A DNA stretch of 64,000 nt. Source: Gymnopilus junonius (Eukaryota; Basidiomycota; Agaricomycetes; Agaricales; Galerinaceae). The translations under genes were made by a program, and so were the position numbers. This document shows positions 13,101-25,842 of this stretch, piece after piece. The stretch covers positions 62,001-126,000 of the forward strand of contig JADNYJ010000118.1 of assembly GCA_015501075.1 (NCBI GenBank). The letters run 5' to 3'. The notes below the pieces were generated by a model. The model had not been told where the DNA came from. It saw only the letters and a program-made list of their open reading frames with translations, and searched no databases. Numbering within the stretch: the stretch's first letter is position 1; the number at the start of each line of letters is the position of its first letter.

Positions 13101-13691
13101 AGGGAGAAGGGGAATTTCCCAACCAACCAGAATATAAGAACAATAAACAACATTGAGATTGGACGTGGAATTATGAAGGCGGAAGAAGACCCGCGGCGAA
13201 GAAAGGAAGGAGGGAAAGAAGGAAGGAAGGGAAGGAAGGAAGGAAGGGTAGATCAGAAGAAGACGCAATAATGTGACGCAACACTGCACAACACAACGCA
13301 ACGAACGCCATGGACACAGGGCGGAAGTGGATGATAGAAAGGAAGAGAAGAGAAGAGAAGAAGACGTCGGAAAGAAAGGTCCCCCCTCAACGGTGACGCC
13401 AATGTCAACGCGACAGTAACGAGTAACCAACAATCCCACCAAGGAAGAACCACAAGTCATCGTCAAATGCCTGTCAACAACCCCACCCAACGCAACCCAA
13501 CTCGACTCAACCCCAGTCCACACCACGCCCACCCGCCTGCCAAAAACTGGACAAGACAAGATAGGAGGCGGGAACGAGAGAGAGACAGAAACGACAGGAC
13601 GACAGAACCACATGTCCATGAGAAAGAAGGGAAAAGGAAAAGTGTAGTGATGATCACGTCACGAGTCCATGCAACGGTGACAGGTTACAGG
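10125..13691. other. Non-coding, purine-rich spacer
   Basis: No gene is recognised in this stretch downstream of the G-alpha gene. It contains simple sequence: a GAGAC-type run near 12235-12260, A-rich and AGG-rich stretches around 12590-13060, and GGAA/GAAGG runs at 13195-13250. The strand bias towards purines on + agrees with transcription on the minus strand, so part of it may be the 3' UTR of the G-alpha gene. The open frames seen here are low-complexity by-products. Confidence 0.4.
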
Positions 13692-15386
13692 TTACAGTAA
13701 CCCGCATTCCCGGAGGTGTAATTGCAGGAGGATATCTTGAATAGCGCTCAGCACGACTGTTGTGTATTATGCGCGGTTGGTGGGTGGTGGGTGAGAGCGA
13801 GGTAACGACGGGAGGGCGACGATGTTCATCAATGTCGGCGTGAGAGTGAGGTAGAGGGCCAGAGGATCAACCGAAGAACGTCGAATGTGCACAACGGAAA
13901 AAAAGAAAAAGGAAAAAAAAAGCAATTAATCAGCTCAATGATGCCTTTTACGTTCTCATGAAAGAAAAAAAAAGGTTGACGTACACTTGATCTGCTGCGT
14001 ATCCGTCGCACACGTATAATGCGCATAAATCTGCTTGGTTGCCGCGCTCTGGTTGAGGGAGACGAAGCGGTGCAAAAGGTAGTCGCATGCGGCGTCGTAG
14101 TTGTTCCCGCCTTGGTAGTCTGGGAAATATTCCTCTAGTGGTGACCGGGGTAATTTTTCGGCGAACAAATCGATCTTGTTCAGGAAGAGGATCTGTGGAA
14201 AGAACGTTAAAAGGTGATTTAAGGAAGAGAGGAAGGAAAGGCTTACAATTGAAGTTTTGACGAACCACCGCGAATTGCATATCGAGTCAAAGAGGGTAAG
14301 GGCCTCTTGCATACGATTCTGATATACAGAAGTGGTCAGAGATGATCTAGTAGCAGCAGAGACAAGAGAAAGAACAACATACCACACTCTCATCCTCATA
14401 CAACATCTGATCATACTCGCTCAAACTGACCAAAAACACCAACGCCGTCACATTCTCAAAACAATGAATCCACTTCTTCCGCTCACTCCGCTGACCACCC
14501 ACATCAAACAGCTTATACGTCAGCTCCCCCACTTTAAACGTCGTCTCCGTAATCCCCGTCGTCTTCACCCTACTCCGCAGAATATCTTGGTCGGTGGGCA
14601 TGTACCGCGGGTCGGACATGCGGTCGATGGCGTTGAAGTAGTACACCGCGGAATCGTTCAGCTGGAACTCGCGTGAGCGGCGCACGGCTTCTTGTACGCG
14701 GCGTCGTGCCAGAGACCGCGCACGGCGTCTCCTACGTCGCGTGGGAGGATTTCGGCCTCGATTTGGCCGGGGAGGGCGAGGATGACGGCTCGGCGGCCGT
14801 CGTTTTGGGGCGCGAGGGCTAGGTCGAGCTGGGGCATCGCTTCGAGAATGGCTCTGGGGGAGGGGTGATTGGTAAGCGATCATAAAATGGGAGCAAGTGG
14901 TTCAGAAGGGCGAGTGACGTACCGCATGGATTGGATAGTGTTGGAAAAGATGATTTCTTTATACGATTCCCGCTCGGATTCATTGTACCCGCCGTGGTGG
15001 ATGAGCTTCATCTGTTTGAGCACTGTCGACTGTGGGCCGTCGTTAGCTCAAGGAACCAACAAGTGTCAGTTGAACAGCAAAAACGAACCTTGCCCGACTC
15101 TCCTGCTCCCAGCAGCAACATCTTGATCTCATTTTTTGCCATGAGACGGTCTCTCTTCAGCTGGTTCTCAATCTCGTCATTTCCTAAGAGCACAGAGACC
15201 AAAGGCGCATCAGCATTCTCGATTTCAGTAAGGGAGCAAAGAAACGCCATTGGGATGACAAAGCGACGCCAGTGCCGATATATTCCATCCCAAAAGGACG
15301 CAGTGTGGGGGTAGGCAGAGGAGCAAGAGAGGGGACTCACGGGCCTTGGCCTCATCGTCGATACCAGTAGACTGCACACAACCCAT
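13692..15386 (-). CDS. Heterotrimeric G-protein alpha subunit (group I, Gpa1-like)
   Basis: Seven exons assemble into a full-length G-alpha of about 355 residues. The start MGCVQS carries Gly2 (myristoylation) and Cys3 (palmitoylation), so the product sits at the inner face of the plasma membrane. Motifs in order: P-loop GAGESGK, with an intron directly after it; switch [12 protein letters not shown] with the catalytic Arg; switch [14 protein letters not shown] with the catalytic Gln; NKID; and TCATDTQQI. The C-terminus is LRECGLL, with Cys at -4 as in Gi-like, pertussis-toxin-sensitive subunits. It binds GTP, is activated by seven-helix receptors (pheromone or nutrient), and signals to cAMP/MAPK pathways. 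In the helical domain, between GLWHDAA and [14 protein letters not shown], one base is missing (about 14698-14704), so the chain breaks there. Last exon 13692-13756; last intron 228 nt, unusually long for this window. The sequence upstream (15390-15700) is pyrimidine-rich on the coding strand. Confidence 0.9.
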
Positions 15387-18300
15387 TTTTACAGATGCGT
15401 TGTCAGGGGGGTTGAGTTGATTATTAAGAAAGGAAAAGAAGAAGAGAAAAGAGGTATTGGGGGAACGCTCGCGGCGCGATAGAGTGGAGGTTGTTTATAG
15501 AAGGGTACCGACGAAGGATGGACGACGGAGGCAAAAGAAGAGATGATGAAAGAAAGGAGGGGGGATGCCGAGGGGAGAGTAGCGGACGGAAAGAGAAGAG
15601 CCTTCGGTGGCGATGGGGATGGGAGGGGATGGGAAAAAAAATATAAAGAAAGGGCGAAAGAAGGGAATTTAGCATCAAATCTCTCCTTCGGTAAAACTTG
15701 ACTCCCACTCTTTCGTCCTAATGCTGAACAAACTCGGAAACTCCCCACATGATTCATGCGATTAGGTAATTTTTGTGCCTAATCCTCTACCTACCCGGGG
15801 TGTTTCTGCTGTTGCTTTGTTTCGTGCTTCAAACTGATATTTTTTAAAAACTATGTTTCATCCTGCGATGCAGTGGTTCCAATTCTGAATCGTTCATGTG
15901 CAGCTGGCTACATTATGTGCTCTTGATAGCGATGTTCGGGCACTTTTACACGTAACATATCCACCTCCGTTTCCGTCTGCTCCACCCACCGACGCACCGA
16001 CGCACGCATCCGTCACCACTTGAGCTCGAATATTTGGCCGCTCTATTAGTATTATGATTCTGAACTTGAAGCATCCAACGCAACTCCCACCGCAACTCCC
16101 CCTCGTTTCGTTTAACGCAACGCAACGCAACACCCAAAAAAACGCGGGTGCAGTTTCCTTGTGTCCTGTTTCCGCTGATCTCATCCCCATCCCCATCCCA
16201 TCGGCCACCAGCAAAAACCCGGCCGAGCCCATAACCATATCCTTTTTCCACCCCACGCAAATCAATGACCGACGGGGCTTCGGCTTCTCTTCTCTTTCGA
16301 AAAAATAGAACAGAGGTATTACTGTTACTACTACGCCAGCTATGTGAGTTTTACGTCCATTCTGTTCTACTAATGGCTCTCCCTTTCCCACCACCGATAT
16401 CATCGCGACACTGACAAGTGGCTTTGACACAGACAACCGACAACCGACACCGCTTCTTATTTTGCGCTTTCCTTTCCTTTCTTTTTCTTCTTCTTCTGAT
16501 GATCCATCACATCAAGCTTTGCTAATGCGCCCCGAACAGAATCACTGCTCTTCAGCCCCGGTCAACGCTTCACCTGAGCCGAACGTTGTCATGATTAGTA
16601 GAACATGGCCATCTAACCAACCAAGTAAGTACATATCCGTATCACTGATCTACAATCACACAGCATGGTAAGTACGATCAAACGTAAACGCAACGTGCTT
16701 ACAGAGTAAAAATACTCACATCCATCTGCATTCTTCATTCTTCATTTGATAGGCTTGGCTCCCCCTCCTCCGCCGCTCTTACATCCTCCATCCTATATCT
16801 CCAACATAGCATAACATAACATGCCGCGAGTCCAGCCACCGCCCCGCCGCGTCAAGTTCTAACACTCCGACCACGGAGGATCGAGGATCGCCCCATCTCT
16901 ATTCTAAGGAGGGCGGCGCGCCTACGTCCGTCTAGACCTCCATACCTCATTCAAAATTTCAGCGCTACGTAAGGTACGTACCCTCCCCTCCAAAATCTTA
17001 CTTTACTTTTCATGAAACGCCAAAAACGCTCATATCAAAATTTAAACTTTGACTTCTAGGTCGCCATTTTTTTTTCTTTAATAAAACGTACAGATTAAAT
17101 CTAGAACTTGAAGACGCTGGTGTCTGGTCACCGGGGGGCGAAAACAGCGCCCACCATATCATGCCATATTACTGTTACTATTACTGTGAGTTTTAAATTA
17201 CCCCGCTCATGTATCATGATCACCGACACTGTCACTTGGTCGTACTCCAACGCTTTGCTTACCCCCATTTATGATTTCACAGTACACGTGCGCAGCGCCG
17301 CAGCCAGTCAACATCGAGCGTTGAACCGATTGGAGTAATACGGCGCCCCAAAACCGTGACGCCCATTTTGAATTTGATTATATTCTTGAATCTTCTCCAC
17401 CCACCCCAACACCGGCCCGTCCACCACTCCGCAACTCCAAGGATTCCAAGGACCGTCTAACCCATTCCGCACTCCGCACTCCGCGTTCCCCTTCGCTTTA
17501 CTGATGAAACTATGTAACTCTGGCGTTGTTCCCGGCGTCTTGCGTTTATACTCTACAGCCAAAATGACACAATTTCTATGCACCCGCGTGCTCTTATTTT
17601 ACCAAGTACGCGTCTTGTTTCGATTATAATCAAAACCTTACATCCACTCATACTAACAACAATCCTTCCGCTTATTCTTCCTTCGTATTACTCCGGATCT
17701 ACACCATTCATCACCTACACTATTCATCTCACGCACGACCAGATCGTCCTAGAGGAGCAACTCAAGCAACATCACCCTGCGCAAATTTCAAGATCGTCGG
17801 AAGGAGCACGATGGACGTCAACGATGGTGTAAGCATATACATGAGGATCATGATCGCTCCGCTGGTTTATAACCTATCACTGATCGCTGACATCGCTGAC
17901 ATTGCTCGGAGCAGTGGCGCGAGCTCAGTTGAGGAGTCTGTAATCTGTACATAAGGTGCCGGTGATCGATGATCATTCGTCAGGTCTCTTTCGCACTTGC
18001 TCTTCAGGGTTTAAACTTCGGGCTCCGGGCGTCAGGCCTTTGGGGTTCATCAATGCACTCGTTCAAAGTCTTAACCCCCACCCACCCAGTCACACACCCG
18101 TACTGCTCTTTGTTCTCTTATTCTCTTGTTCTCTTGTTTTTTTATTCTCGTCATTGTTCTTGTTCTTCTCCCTAGATCTAACCTTTGTTCAAAATATGAA
18201 TACGAATATGAATCAGAATGACGCTGATACATAGATAAACAAAAGCATCACGGCGCCTCCAGCCTCACGCATACCCTCTCTCCAACAACACGACTATGCC

Positions 18301-19643
18301 TCATCCAGCTTTCATTTCATTCATCCACATCATGATCATGCCGGTTCCCCAACTTCCCCCCTTGTCTATGCCTTTGTTTTTTCTTTCTTTCTTCTTCTAC
18401 ATACATTTGTCATAACGACATCAGAATTTGATTAACATCTCATTTCATTTCATATCCTCCTCGAATTATCAATTACGTCCTACCTTATATTGCGAATCCG
18501 GAATCCGGAACCTGAAGCTGTACATAAAGTCCATTTGGTCATCTCATTTTAGGTAAGTGATTTTCCTTTTCACCTTTTCCCGTTCATTCACTTCATGCTC
18601 AATGCTCGTGCTGATTTAACCCTTCAAATTTTGGTCCTTTAGCCTCCTGTGTAATTCAAATCGATATCATCATCACAAACTAAAGCGCATAGGATGTGCG
18701 GCACACGGCATGCAGCTGCTGAAAAGCCCACATGACAGGCACCAGGGTTGACATTCATGACATTGACTCCAATGGTCTACCGGTACTTGAGTCTTGATCC
18801 CTCTCATTCTGGTGTGCTAGGTCCTCTTCTTTGCTAACCTCAAACCATCCCTGGGGAAGAGTAGAGTCCACACCAACTAAATTCCTCAATTTTGGTCATG
18901 AATGCCCATTGCATCAGCATCTGTGCTCATGCTACAGTGGGGTACAGCAGGTACCACAGTTCTTACTATCTGGTATATGCTGACTATAGGCAGGCACTTT
19001 TTTCATCTAGAGAGCTGGTGAGTGCTTCAACTTTTATAAGGATTAGGTTGCAGATCAGCAGTGTATATTTCCTACAGTGCCATGTCCACTCTTGTGTGGC
19101 TGATGCTCTACAGTTCTATTCTCCTTACCTATTACTATTCAACATCTACTTTGTGCTGTGTGCATAGGCATTCCCACATTTTGAGATACCTTGCCATTTT
19201 TCTGCATTGCACAGCCAAGGTAATTGCAACTCTCAGCACTGCATGGATCATTGCTATGTCTTCCTGATACCAAATACCAAATATACCTACCTACCTACTA
19301 GCCTACCTACTTCTCATTTGTCCATTGAGTTTGTCAAGAAAGATTGATCATGAAATTTTACACTTGACTTTTTTTCTCTTGTACAAGCATAAATCAAGCA
19401 TAAATCAAAGTACAAAAAGTGGCAAAGTAAAAAGTTGAACAATCTGCATCCCTTTTTTTGGAAAAGCAACTTTGATGGCTAGTTTCTATCACAAATTTGT
19501 AATGAAAATTTTGGAACTTGCACCCAAATTTCACTTTTTTACTTACTGCAAGCTGAAAAACCACCAAAAGTGGAAAAGTAAATTGTGAACTTCCTGATGC
19601 CTATCTGAATCCTGAATCGATCTCTTGTGGACTTGGGACATTT
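15387..19643. other. Long intergenic stretch upstream of the G-alpha gene
   Basis: Directly upstream of the G-alpha start lies a CT-rich tract on the minus strand (15424-15700), which is usual for fungal promoters and 5' leaders. Beyond about 15.8 kb I find many short stop-limited frames and AT-rich DNA but no exon set that makes a recognisable protein. Candidate splice-like sites occur around 16.6 and 18.5 kb without coding sequence to link, so a non-coding transcript is possible but not shown. Confidence 0.4.
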
Positions 19644-20214
19644 AGGGTTGCTGAAGTTCAGTTCAGAACTGACAGTTCGAACCTGAACTGGCTGAACTGA
19701 ACTGCAGTTCGGATGCAGTTCTGGTTCTCAGTTTGGCCTATGGCCAGTCAGTTCGAACTGAACTGAACTGTTTGTTGGGTGTGGTTAAAATTATCAAATT
19801 TTGACCTTCAAAAGTGATTATTTTGGCATCAAAATTTTACCATTAGATTCCCATAATGTATAGAGAACTCCTTAGCACTAATCCCAAGCACTAGATGACA
19901 TAAAATAATTTCTTAAAATGATTTTATTTATTGTGTGAGGACATGAGTTACATGACACTACCCAATGCTTGAAAAATCAGCAAATAATATACTGTTTTGT
20001 ACATATAGCAATGTCTAATGATAGAAGATAGACATATCTGTAGTCTGTCTACTATTTGAAAGCCTCAGATGAAAGGAAATTTTATGTTTTGGCCATTGCC
20101 AGTTCAGAACAGTTCAAACCAGTTCAAACTGAGAACTGAACTGAACTGGGAAGTTCAGTTCTCAGTTCAGAAAATTGGCCAAAGAACTGAACTGAACTGA
20201 ACTTTGGCAACCCT
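19644..20214. mobile_element. Foldback/MITE-like element with CAGTTC arrays
   Basis: The ends are inverted copies: AGGGTTGC at 19644-19651 and GCAACCCT at 20207-20214. Just inside each end lies an array built from the pentamer GAACT/AGTTC (about 19655-19755 and 20098-20205). The arrays can pair with each other and fold back. The middle 340 bp is AT-rich and unrelated. There is no coding capacity. This is the structure of a non-autonomous DNA element. I cannot see a convincing target-site duplication (flanks ...GACATT and TTCATT... share at most a few bases), and the transposase family is unknown. Confidence 0.65.
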
Positions 20215-20476
20215 ATTCATTAACCAGCCAAAACAATAGGAACTGCTCTTTTTAGGAATATATATTGTTTTTTTCTCTAGGCACAAAGTCTATACAAAGT
20301 CAATATTGTTGGAACAGTGGACATTTGATGGAAGTCCAGAGAATTGGCATATATCCTGTGTTCATCTTATTCACCTCAGGATGTTGGTTAGACTCACTAC
20401 AATATTCTTTCGGACCAAGGCAGATGATCATTACTTGCTCATCTGATAATTCTGATGGTAGGCTCAGATAACTTAA

Positions 20477-20894
20477 ATGGAGGTTGTCGAAGTAGTGGGG
20501 CCTATGCTGAACCAACTCACCACTGTCATGGGTGAGTTTGAATTTTTCACTGTGTTCCTTCTCTCATGCAAATCGACCAGTGTTTCTTTGAGCTTTATCC
20601 CTTACATTTCTCACAGTTTTTATCCAGACTGCCCAAGCTGTGAATTTTGGTCAATGCCTTGCAGCTGTCAACAACATGACCATAGATGGGAAGACAGATA
20701 ACCACGGTAACCACCTTCCACCAACCGCAATGAATGCAACTGCAATCACACTGCTGATACTGGCTGATATAAGTGGGATGCATGCAGCTTGGGTTGGCGG
20801 GTTCTCCCTCTCAGCCACTGCTGTAGCCATGTTTTCAGGGTTTGTGATGATTTTTATAAAACCAACACTTCCACTGGATATGAAGCACTCCTGA
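20477..20894 (+). CDS. Small membrane protein, possibly truncated family member
   Basis: Two exons (20477-20531 and 20617-20894) join in frame across a good intron and give about 110 residues. The N-terminal part includes FGQCLAAVNNMTIDGKTDNHG. To my memory this resembles the start of a large mushroom family of predicted multi-pass membrane proteins (xxxCLxxVxNGT...DNHGxP), but in those the chain continues with a Cys-rich turn and several helices. Here the similarity stops after MNATAIT. The remainder is one hydrophobic stretch (ILADISGMHAAWVGGFSLSA onward) and a short tail. It may be a truncated relative or a pseudogene. The family assignment is recollection, not a search. It lies 260 bp from the foldback element, which may have contributed to the truncation. 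Confidence 0.4.
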
Positions 20895-22104
20895 AACAGG
20901 TCTTGCTTTGACTCTACTGTGTTCTTCTGTCACAAACATGGTACTGTAAATGCAAGTAAGTTTCGGAAGTCCAGAATGGGACTCAGAATCAGACTCCATC
21001 TGATGAGGGACCAAAAGCGTAGTTTAGATAGGGCTTTAATTTGTAGAGTAGGGATTAATCTAATCATGTTTTGATAAGACGTGATAAGATAACCATTTGA
21101 GAATGAGATAAATGAGATTTGAGGTGGTTGGCCCATTAATTGGCCAATTTCTTTGATTCTTTGGTGAGTGGATCAGTACTAAATTCACTAAGTAGCTATG
21201 ATACACTGTACCAGTATTTATACTGTAGCTACTGTAGAGAAAGGGTCAAGTTTGAGGAGAGAAAAGGAGGTGAAAAGCGAAATTTGAAATAAGAGATCTA
21301 TTCTAGAGCTGATTTTGCTGCAGGCTCATCGCCTTACTAATTATTATGCTCTGTAATCCACAGATAAGGTCAGGTGAATGGTTTAGAAAGGAATAGATGG
21401 GTCTAGTCTACTGAAAGAAATTGAAATTGGCCCAGATAAGAAGGAAGAAAATTATAGGAGAGTCGGATTTGTAAGGCCAAGGCTCAGAAATAAGTCAGCT
21501 TGTTGATGGATAGCATGATAACATTGGGAGATAGGGTGGATATTTGATTTTCGAACCCATTTGAAATTTGGAAGAGTTGTTACATGCTCATGTGCTTGAT
21601 GAGGACACTTCCTTATTTGGAAATTTGTCGCTCAAGTCGAGATAATGGTGCATCATGCGGCACCATAATTCTTGTGCGCATCACTCGGTAAGTTGCCAAA
21701 TAAATTTATATTTTATCCGATTTACAGGGACAGTCTGAGGGCGACCCTCACAGTACACGGTTCCACTCAACGAGCGTCTAGATTTAACATGTTCCCACTA
21801 GATATATTTAATTGTGCATGTAATTGAAACAACATACTCGTTTCCGGTGAGGCGTCTGAAGGTTTCTTAGGGAGCTCAAATATTCCGTGATCAGGTCCTG
21901 AAATAAACGCTTATGATTATCTTTTCTCAAGCAAATACTCGAAATGCCACATGGCAAGAATGTGAATCTAGTCACAGGACTGCGCGGCATACTCAGATGA
22001 ACTCTAGGTCAAATTGTTAAGATCCGTTTTTCAAAAAAAAAAATTATGATAGGATAGTGATGTTAATTGTACATGATCCAGCTGTTCGTGATCGATCTTT
22101 GTCT
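20895..22104. other. Spacer 3' of asparagine synthase
   Basis: No exon chain is seen. The DNA is AT-rich with ordinary composition. The part next to 22105 is probably the 3' UTR of the minus-strand asparagine synthase gene. Confidence 0.35.
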
Positions 22105-24521
22105 TTAGAAAGTAGCAGTGGGTACGTGGAATTTCTCCTGCAGAATGATGTAGGCCGCGACCATAAGCAGATGCCTTGCTTTCCTATCTAGACCACCGTC
22201 CGCCGGGTTCTCAGGATTGCGAAGGTAATTGTTTAGCAACAGCCTGATATTTGTCCAGTCCATGAATCCTAGCAGCTCAACCTTTTCCTGCGTAATCCGC
22301 TCTTTCAAGAATGTCTGCAGAGGGGTGTGTTCATCGGCTTTATGTTTTGGTCGAGTGATGGGTGCGTTATACTGGTCTTTCTTGCGAAGGAAGACTTCCT
22401 CGGTGACGAAGGGTTTTACGGCCTGCCTCAGAATCCACTTCTCGGTAAAGATCCACTGGCCATTTTGGCCTTTGGAAGGCTTGATCTTCAGTGACCTGAG
22501 AAAAGCGTTAGGGGGTGAAATATCACGATATACATGGACAACATACGGGGGAACGGTATTCATGTATTCAACTAACTTCTGATCTAAGTACGGCTGGCGT
22601 CCTTCAACTGAACTGCGCATTTCAGCACAATCGCCCAGCTGCCGCAATAGAAGGGGGAGCATCGCTTGTGCAGCAGTGTACTGAAGGGAATAACGGGTTA
22701 AGTATCCAAGACCGGAAAGCAGGAGAGGCACATACAAGGGCAGAATTTAAAGGATGCCATACACGGCTTTGCATATTTGCTCTCGCCTCCGGACGCATTC
22801 CTTCCGCGATGGCCATAGTAGGATCGACAACATCAAGTGTCGCTAAAATACGGTGATGGAACAAGTTTTCAGGGGTCGTCGTCGTCGCCCAGACTCGTGG
22901 TGTACTAATTCCTCCCACCATGGACCGAGCTACTTGTGAGTCGGTATACGACATTTCGCTGATAGGTATGTGATCCTGGTCAGGACGTGAACCTTCTATC
23001 GTCCTCACGATCGCCTCCAGCTCATCTTGAGAAGGAAGAGGTAATCCCATAGAAGTACCAGAAGGATCCGGGGAACGCAGGTAATCCACCAGAAGGTAAG
23101 CATATCCACCGTGAACTTCGTCTGCTCCCTCGCCAGTGAGAACCACCTGTGGGCATTTCGTATTAGGAGATAACTCGCTGAGAATATGGATGAAGCCCAA
23201 CCTTGAAACCCTCTTTCCTGACGTGCTCTGATAACAGAAACTTGCCTGCAGCATGGAGTGTATGAACTGCCATTTCACTATGGTATACAGTGTCTTCAAA
23301 GGTCCCGACGAGATCAGCTTCAGTGGGTTTAATCATATAGCAGTCAGCTCCGATATTCTCTGCTTGTCTTTGCGCTATAGGTCCCTCATCCATATCGCCG
23401 CGGTCTAACTCAAAGGCGTCAGTTGATGGACTTCTGGTCGAATGAAACACGTACCAGGGAATGATAGCGTAAATGTTTTCAGCTTAGCAACTGGGTTCTT
23501 CTCCTTCAACAGCGCCGCGGCGATTCCAGCAACACCAGAACTGTCGATACCGCCGCTGAGAGCAACAGCGAGGGGTACATCTGAGCGCAGACGTGCACGG
23601 ACGGCATCTACTAGACGTTCACGCACACCCTCAATCATCTCGTCAACACTGCGCGTCTCGACTGCCTGTGAGTGTGAATACGATTGATCCCAGTAAGGCT
23701 GGATCTTCAACTGGCCGGTTTGGGTGAAGATGAGATGATGAGCAGGTGGAATCTATAAAAAGCTTAGTTGGTTAGATGAGGAATGGTCTGACGAAACAAC
23801 TCACTTTGAAAACGCCTTTGAAGATAGTTCTATTGTCATTGAAATCACCGCCTTCACGGACACTGTGGAGATCCCATTCCGCCTGCCAGTTGAATCCCAT
23901 CAGACCCTTCATCTCGCTTGCCAGCAAGAGTCGCTCATTAGCGAAGGTGTAGTAGAGTGGTTTGATCCCAAAACGATCTCTTGCAGCGAAAAGGAGCTTA
24001 CGGCGCGAGTCATAGATAATGAAAGCAAATTCGCCACGTAGGTGGTGGACGAGGTTGAAGCCATGAACCTTATATCTATTACCTCATCCCCATCAAATCG
24101 TCTTAACAGATAATGAAAAGTATTCTTACAAGTGAATCACCAGCTCCGAGTCCGAGTGCGTTTGGAAAACGCATCCTTTCGCCTCCAGCTCTGGGCGCAA
24201 CCTGTCATAGTCATAGATTTCACCGTTGACGACAGCATGGACATAGCCTTCTTCATCGTGCAGTGGCTGGTGTCCTCCTACTATGTCAATAATCGACAAT
24301 CTAGCGTGCCCGAGACCTAGATACGTGGGATATCATCAGCATGACCAACACATCCAACGGAAGGTCCTTACCTAGACGTCCGTCTTTAGAGATGTAAGTT
24401 CCATTCGTATCTGGCCCGCGTGGTTGAGGATTGAGATAGACGATGAAAGTTGAGCTTCAAGGGTCGCGCGGTCTATTGTCTCTTCAGGGGAAGCAGTGAA
24501 ACTAGCTGTTATGCCACACAT
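22105..24521 (-). CDS. Asparagine synthase (glutamine-hydrolysing), one frameshift
   Basis: Several exons on the minus strand build a complete enzyme. The start is MCGI, where Cys2 is the N-terminal nucleophile of the glutaminase (Ntn) domain. The glutaminase part continues with GHARLSIID, VNGEIYDY, GEFAFIIYD and ARDRFGIKPLYY. The synthetase domain follows with the PP-loop ALSGGIDSSGV (ATP pyrophosphatase), LTGEGADEVHGGY and RKKDQYNAPITRPKHKADEH. It converts aspartate, glutamine and ATP to asparagine, glutamate, AMP and PPi in the cytosol. Near codon 30, where this family has HRGPD, one base is missing (about 24420), so the frame breaks in the first exon. All later exons are coherent, with good splice sites. 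The missing base lies in a C/G run, and an assembly error is likely. The C-terminus is LQEKFHVPTATF. The length and C-terminal region suggest the longer fungal form. Confidence 0.9.
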
Positions 24522-25842
24522 GTTGTGATGTGTAATGGAAGAACGTCAAAGGCGACAGAGCTTCAAGAACTTCAGAAGTGACTGAAATACTTTGAGTTGT
24601 GGGGTTCGCACTCGGGCACATGTCCTTTTAACCGCTAACAGCAGCATATCGGAGATATCATGGTACAACGGTAAGATCCATTCCACGACTACTGCCGTCT
24701 GGATCGTAGATCAATAGAAACTGCGTCAGTGACGCCATTCCAATAATACTTCCCAATAATAGCATTTCGAACCTGTCATGAGAGGCGACGATAGTATTGA
24801 TGGCGCCCCCGATTAATAATATTTTGAATATCGTAACGTCTGGAGTAATCAGGGTGTCGATTAGAAGGATTCGAACATATACTTACAGGAATTATTGCCA
24901 CCCGAAAGCATAAAAATACTGAAGGTGTCACATCAGTCTTTGGATAGAAATATCTTTCAGCTTCCGAACCAAAATTAAAACGTAGGAAAAACAAGCCAAG
25001 CTCAGAAACAAAGAATATCGACTCACACCGTCGCCGAACGTCACGGGTTCCAGCATCTGTGAAAACTGAAGCGCTGACCCATCAAGTCTTCGTACCAGGG
25101 TAAGATCGTTATGGACGGACAGTCTAAGAGCTTTTGCGGATTCTCGTCAACAGTTCGCACTGATCGAAAATGATTATCAGTGAATAGTCGACTAGAAAAA
25201 ACAGGGAATAACTAACCTTATAAAGGCTGAAAGTAACAATCGTAGAGCTCTATGAGGGTATCCTTTCCTTCAGCAAACCAATAACAAATGGTATTCCGGT
25301 ATTAGCACTTAGTTGCGGTGCAAACTGGGAGGAAGATGTCGAGAAAAGTGAAGACCATAGCGGTATTCATGTGACGACCCAGACTGGGAATCAGGTCAAT
25401 CTAGAAAGTAATAGCCTCGCAATGGACGGAACGGTGTCAGCAACAGGTCAGTGTAAAAAGAATCACGTTATAGAGGATGTATTAACATATATCGTTGCAG
25501 AGTTACAAGTACGCAACTCCCATCAACAATGCGACCTGTCAGATCTTTGCAAGCGGAAGCAAATAACGTCTCAGGTACATAGCTGACGGACGAGCGCAAT
25601 CCAAGATGACCGTCACGGGAGGGCGTCTCCTGTTGACGATGTAACCCTCTGTCAAGGCCAAGAATGGGTGCAAGCAGGCAAGAATCTCACCTGAGCGCAA
25701 TTCCTCATATCCAAGGGCCACATCCGTATCACCGTATCACCGAGCTGGCGATATTGCATGACAAGGACTTCATTCAGTATAAATATTGCGTTTTCCGACA
25801 TCAAATCTTAAGTATCACTTTAGAGGGGAGGGAACATGGTAC
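24522..25842. other. Intergenic, no gene recognised
   Basis: Upstream of asparagine synthase. Several short frames occur on both strands, some bounded by splice-like sites (for example on the minus strand near 25680), but none forms a recognisable product. The 5' control region of asparagine synthase should lie in the first few hundred bases. Confidence 0.35.

Noticed and set aside
12119..13660. Phe/Ser-rich open frames on the minus strand
   Set aside because: They arise from purine-rich, low-complexity DNA downstream of the G-alpha gene. Composition and lack of domains argue against coding.
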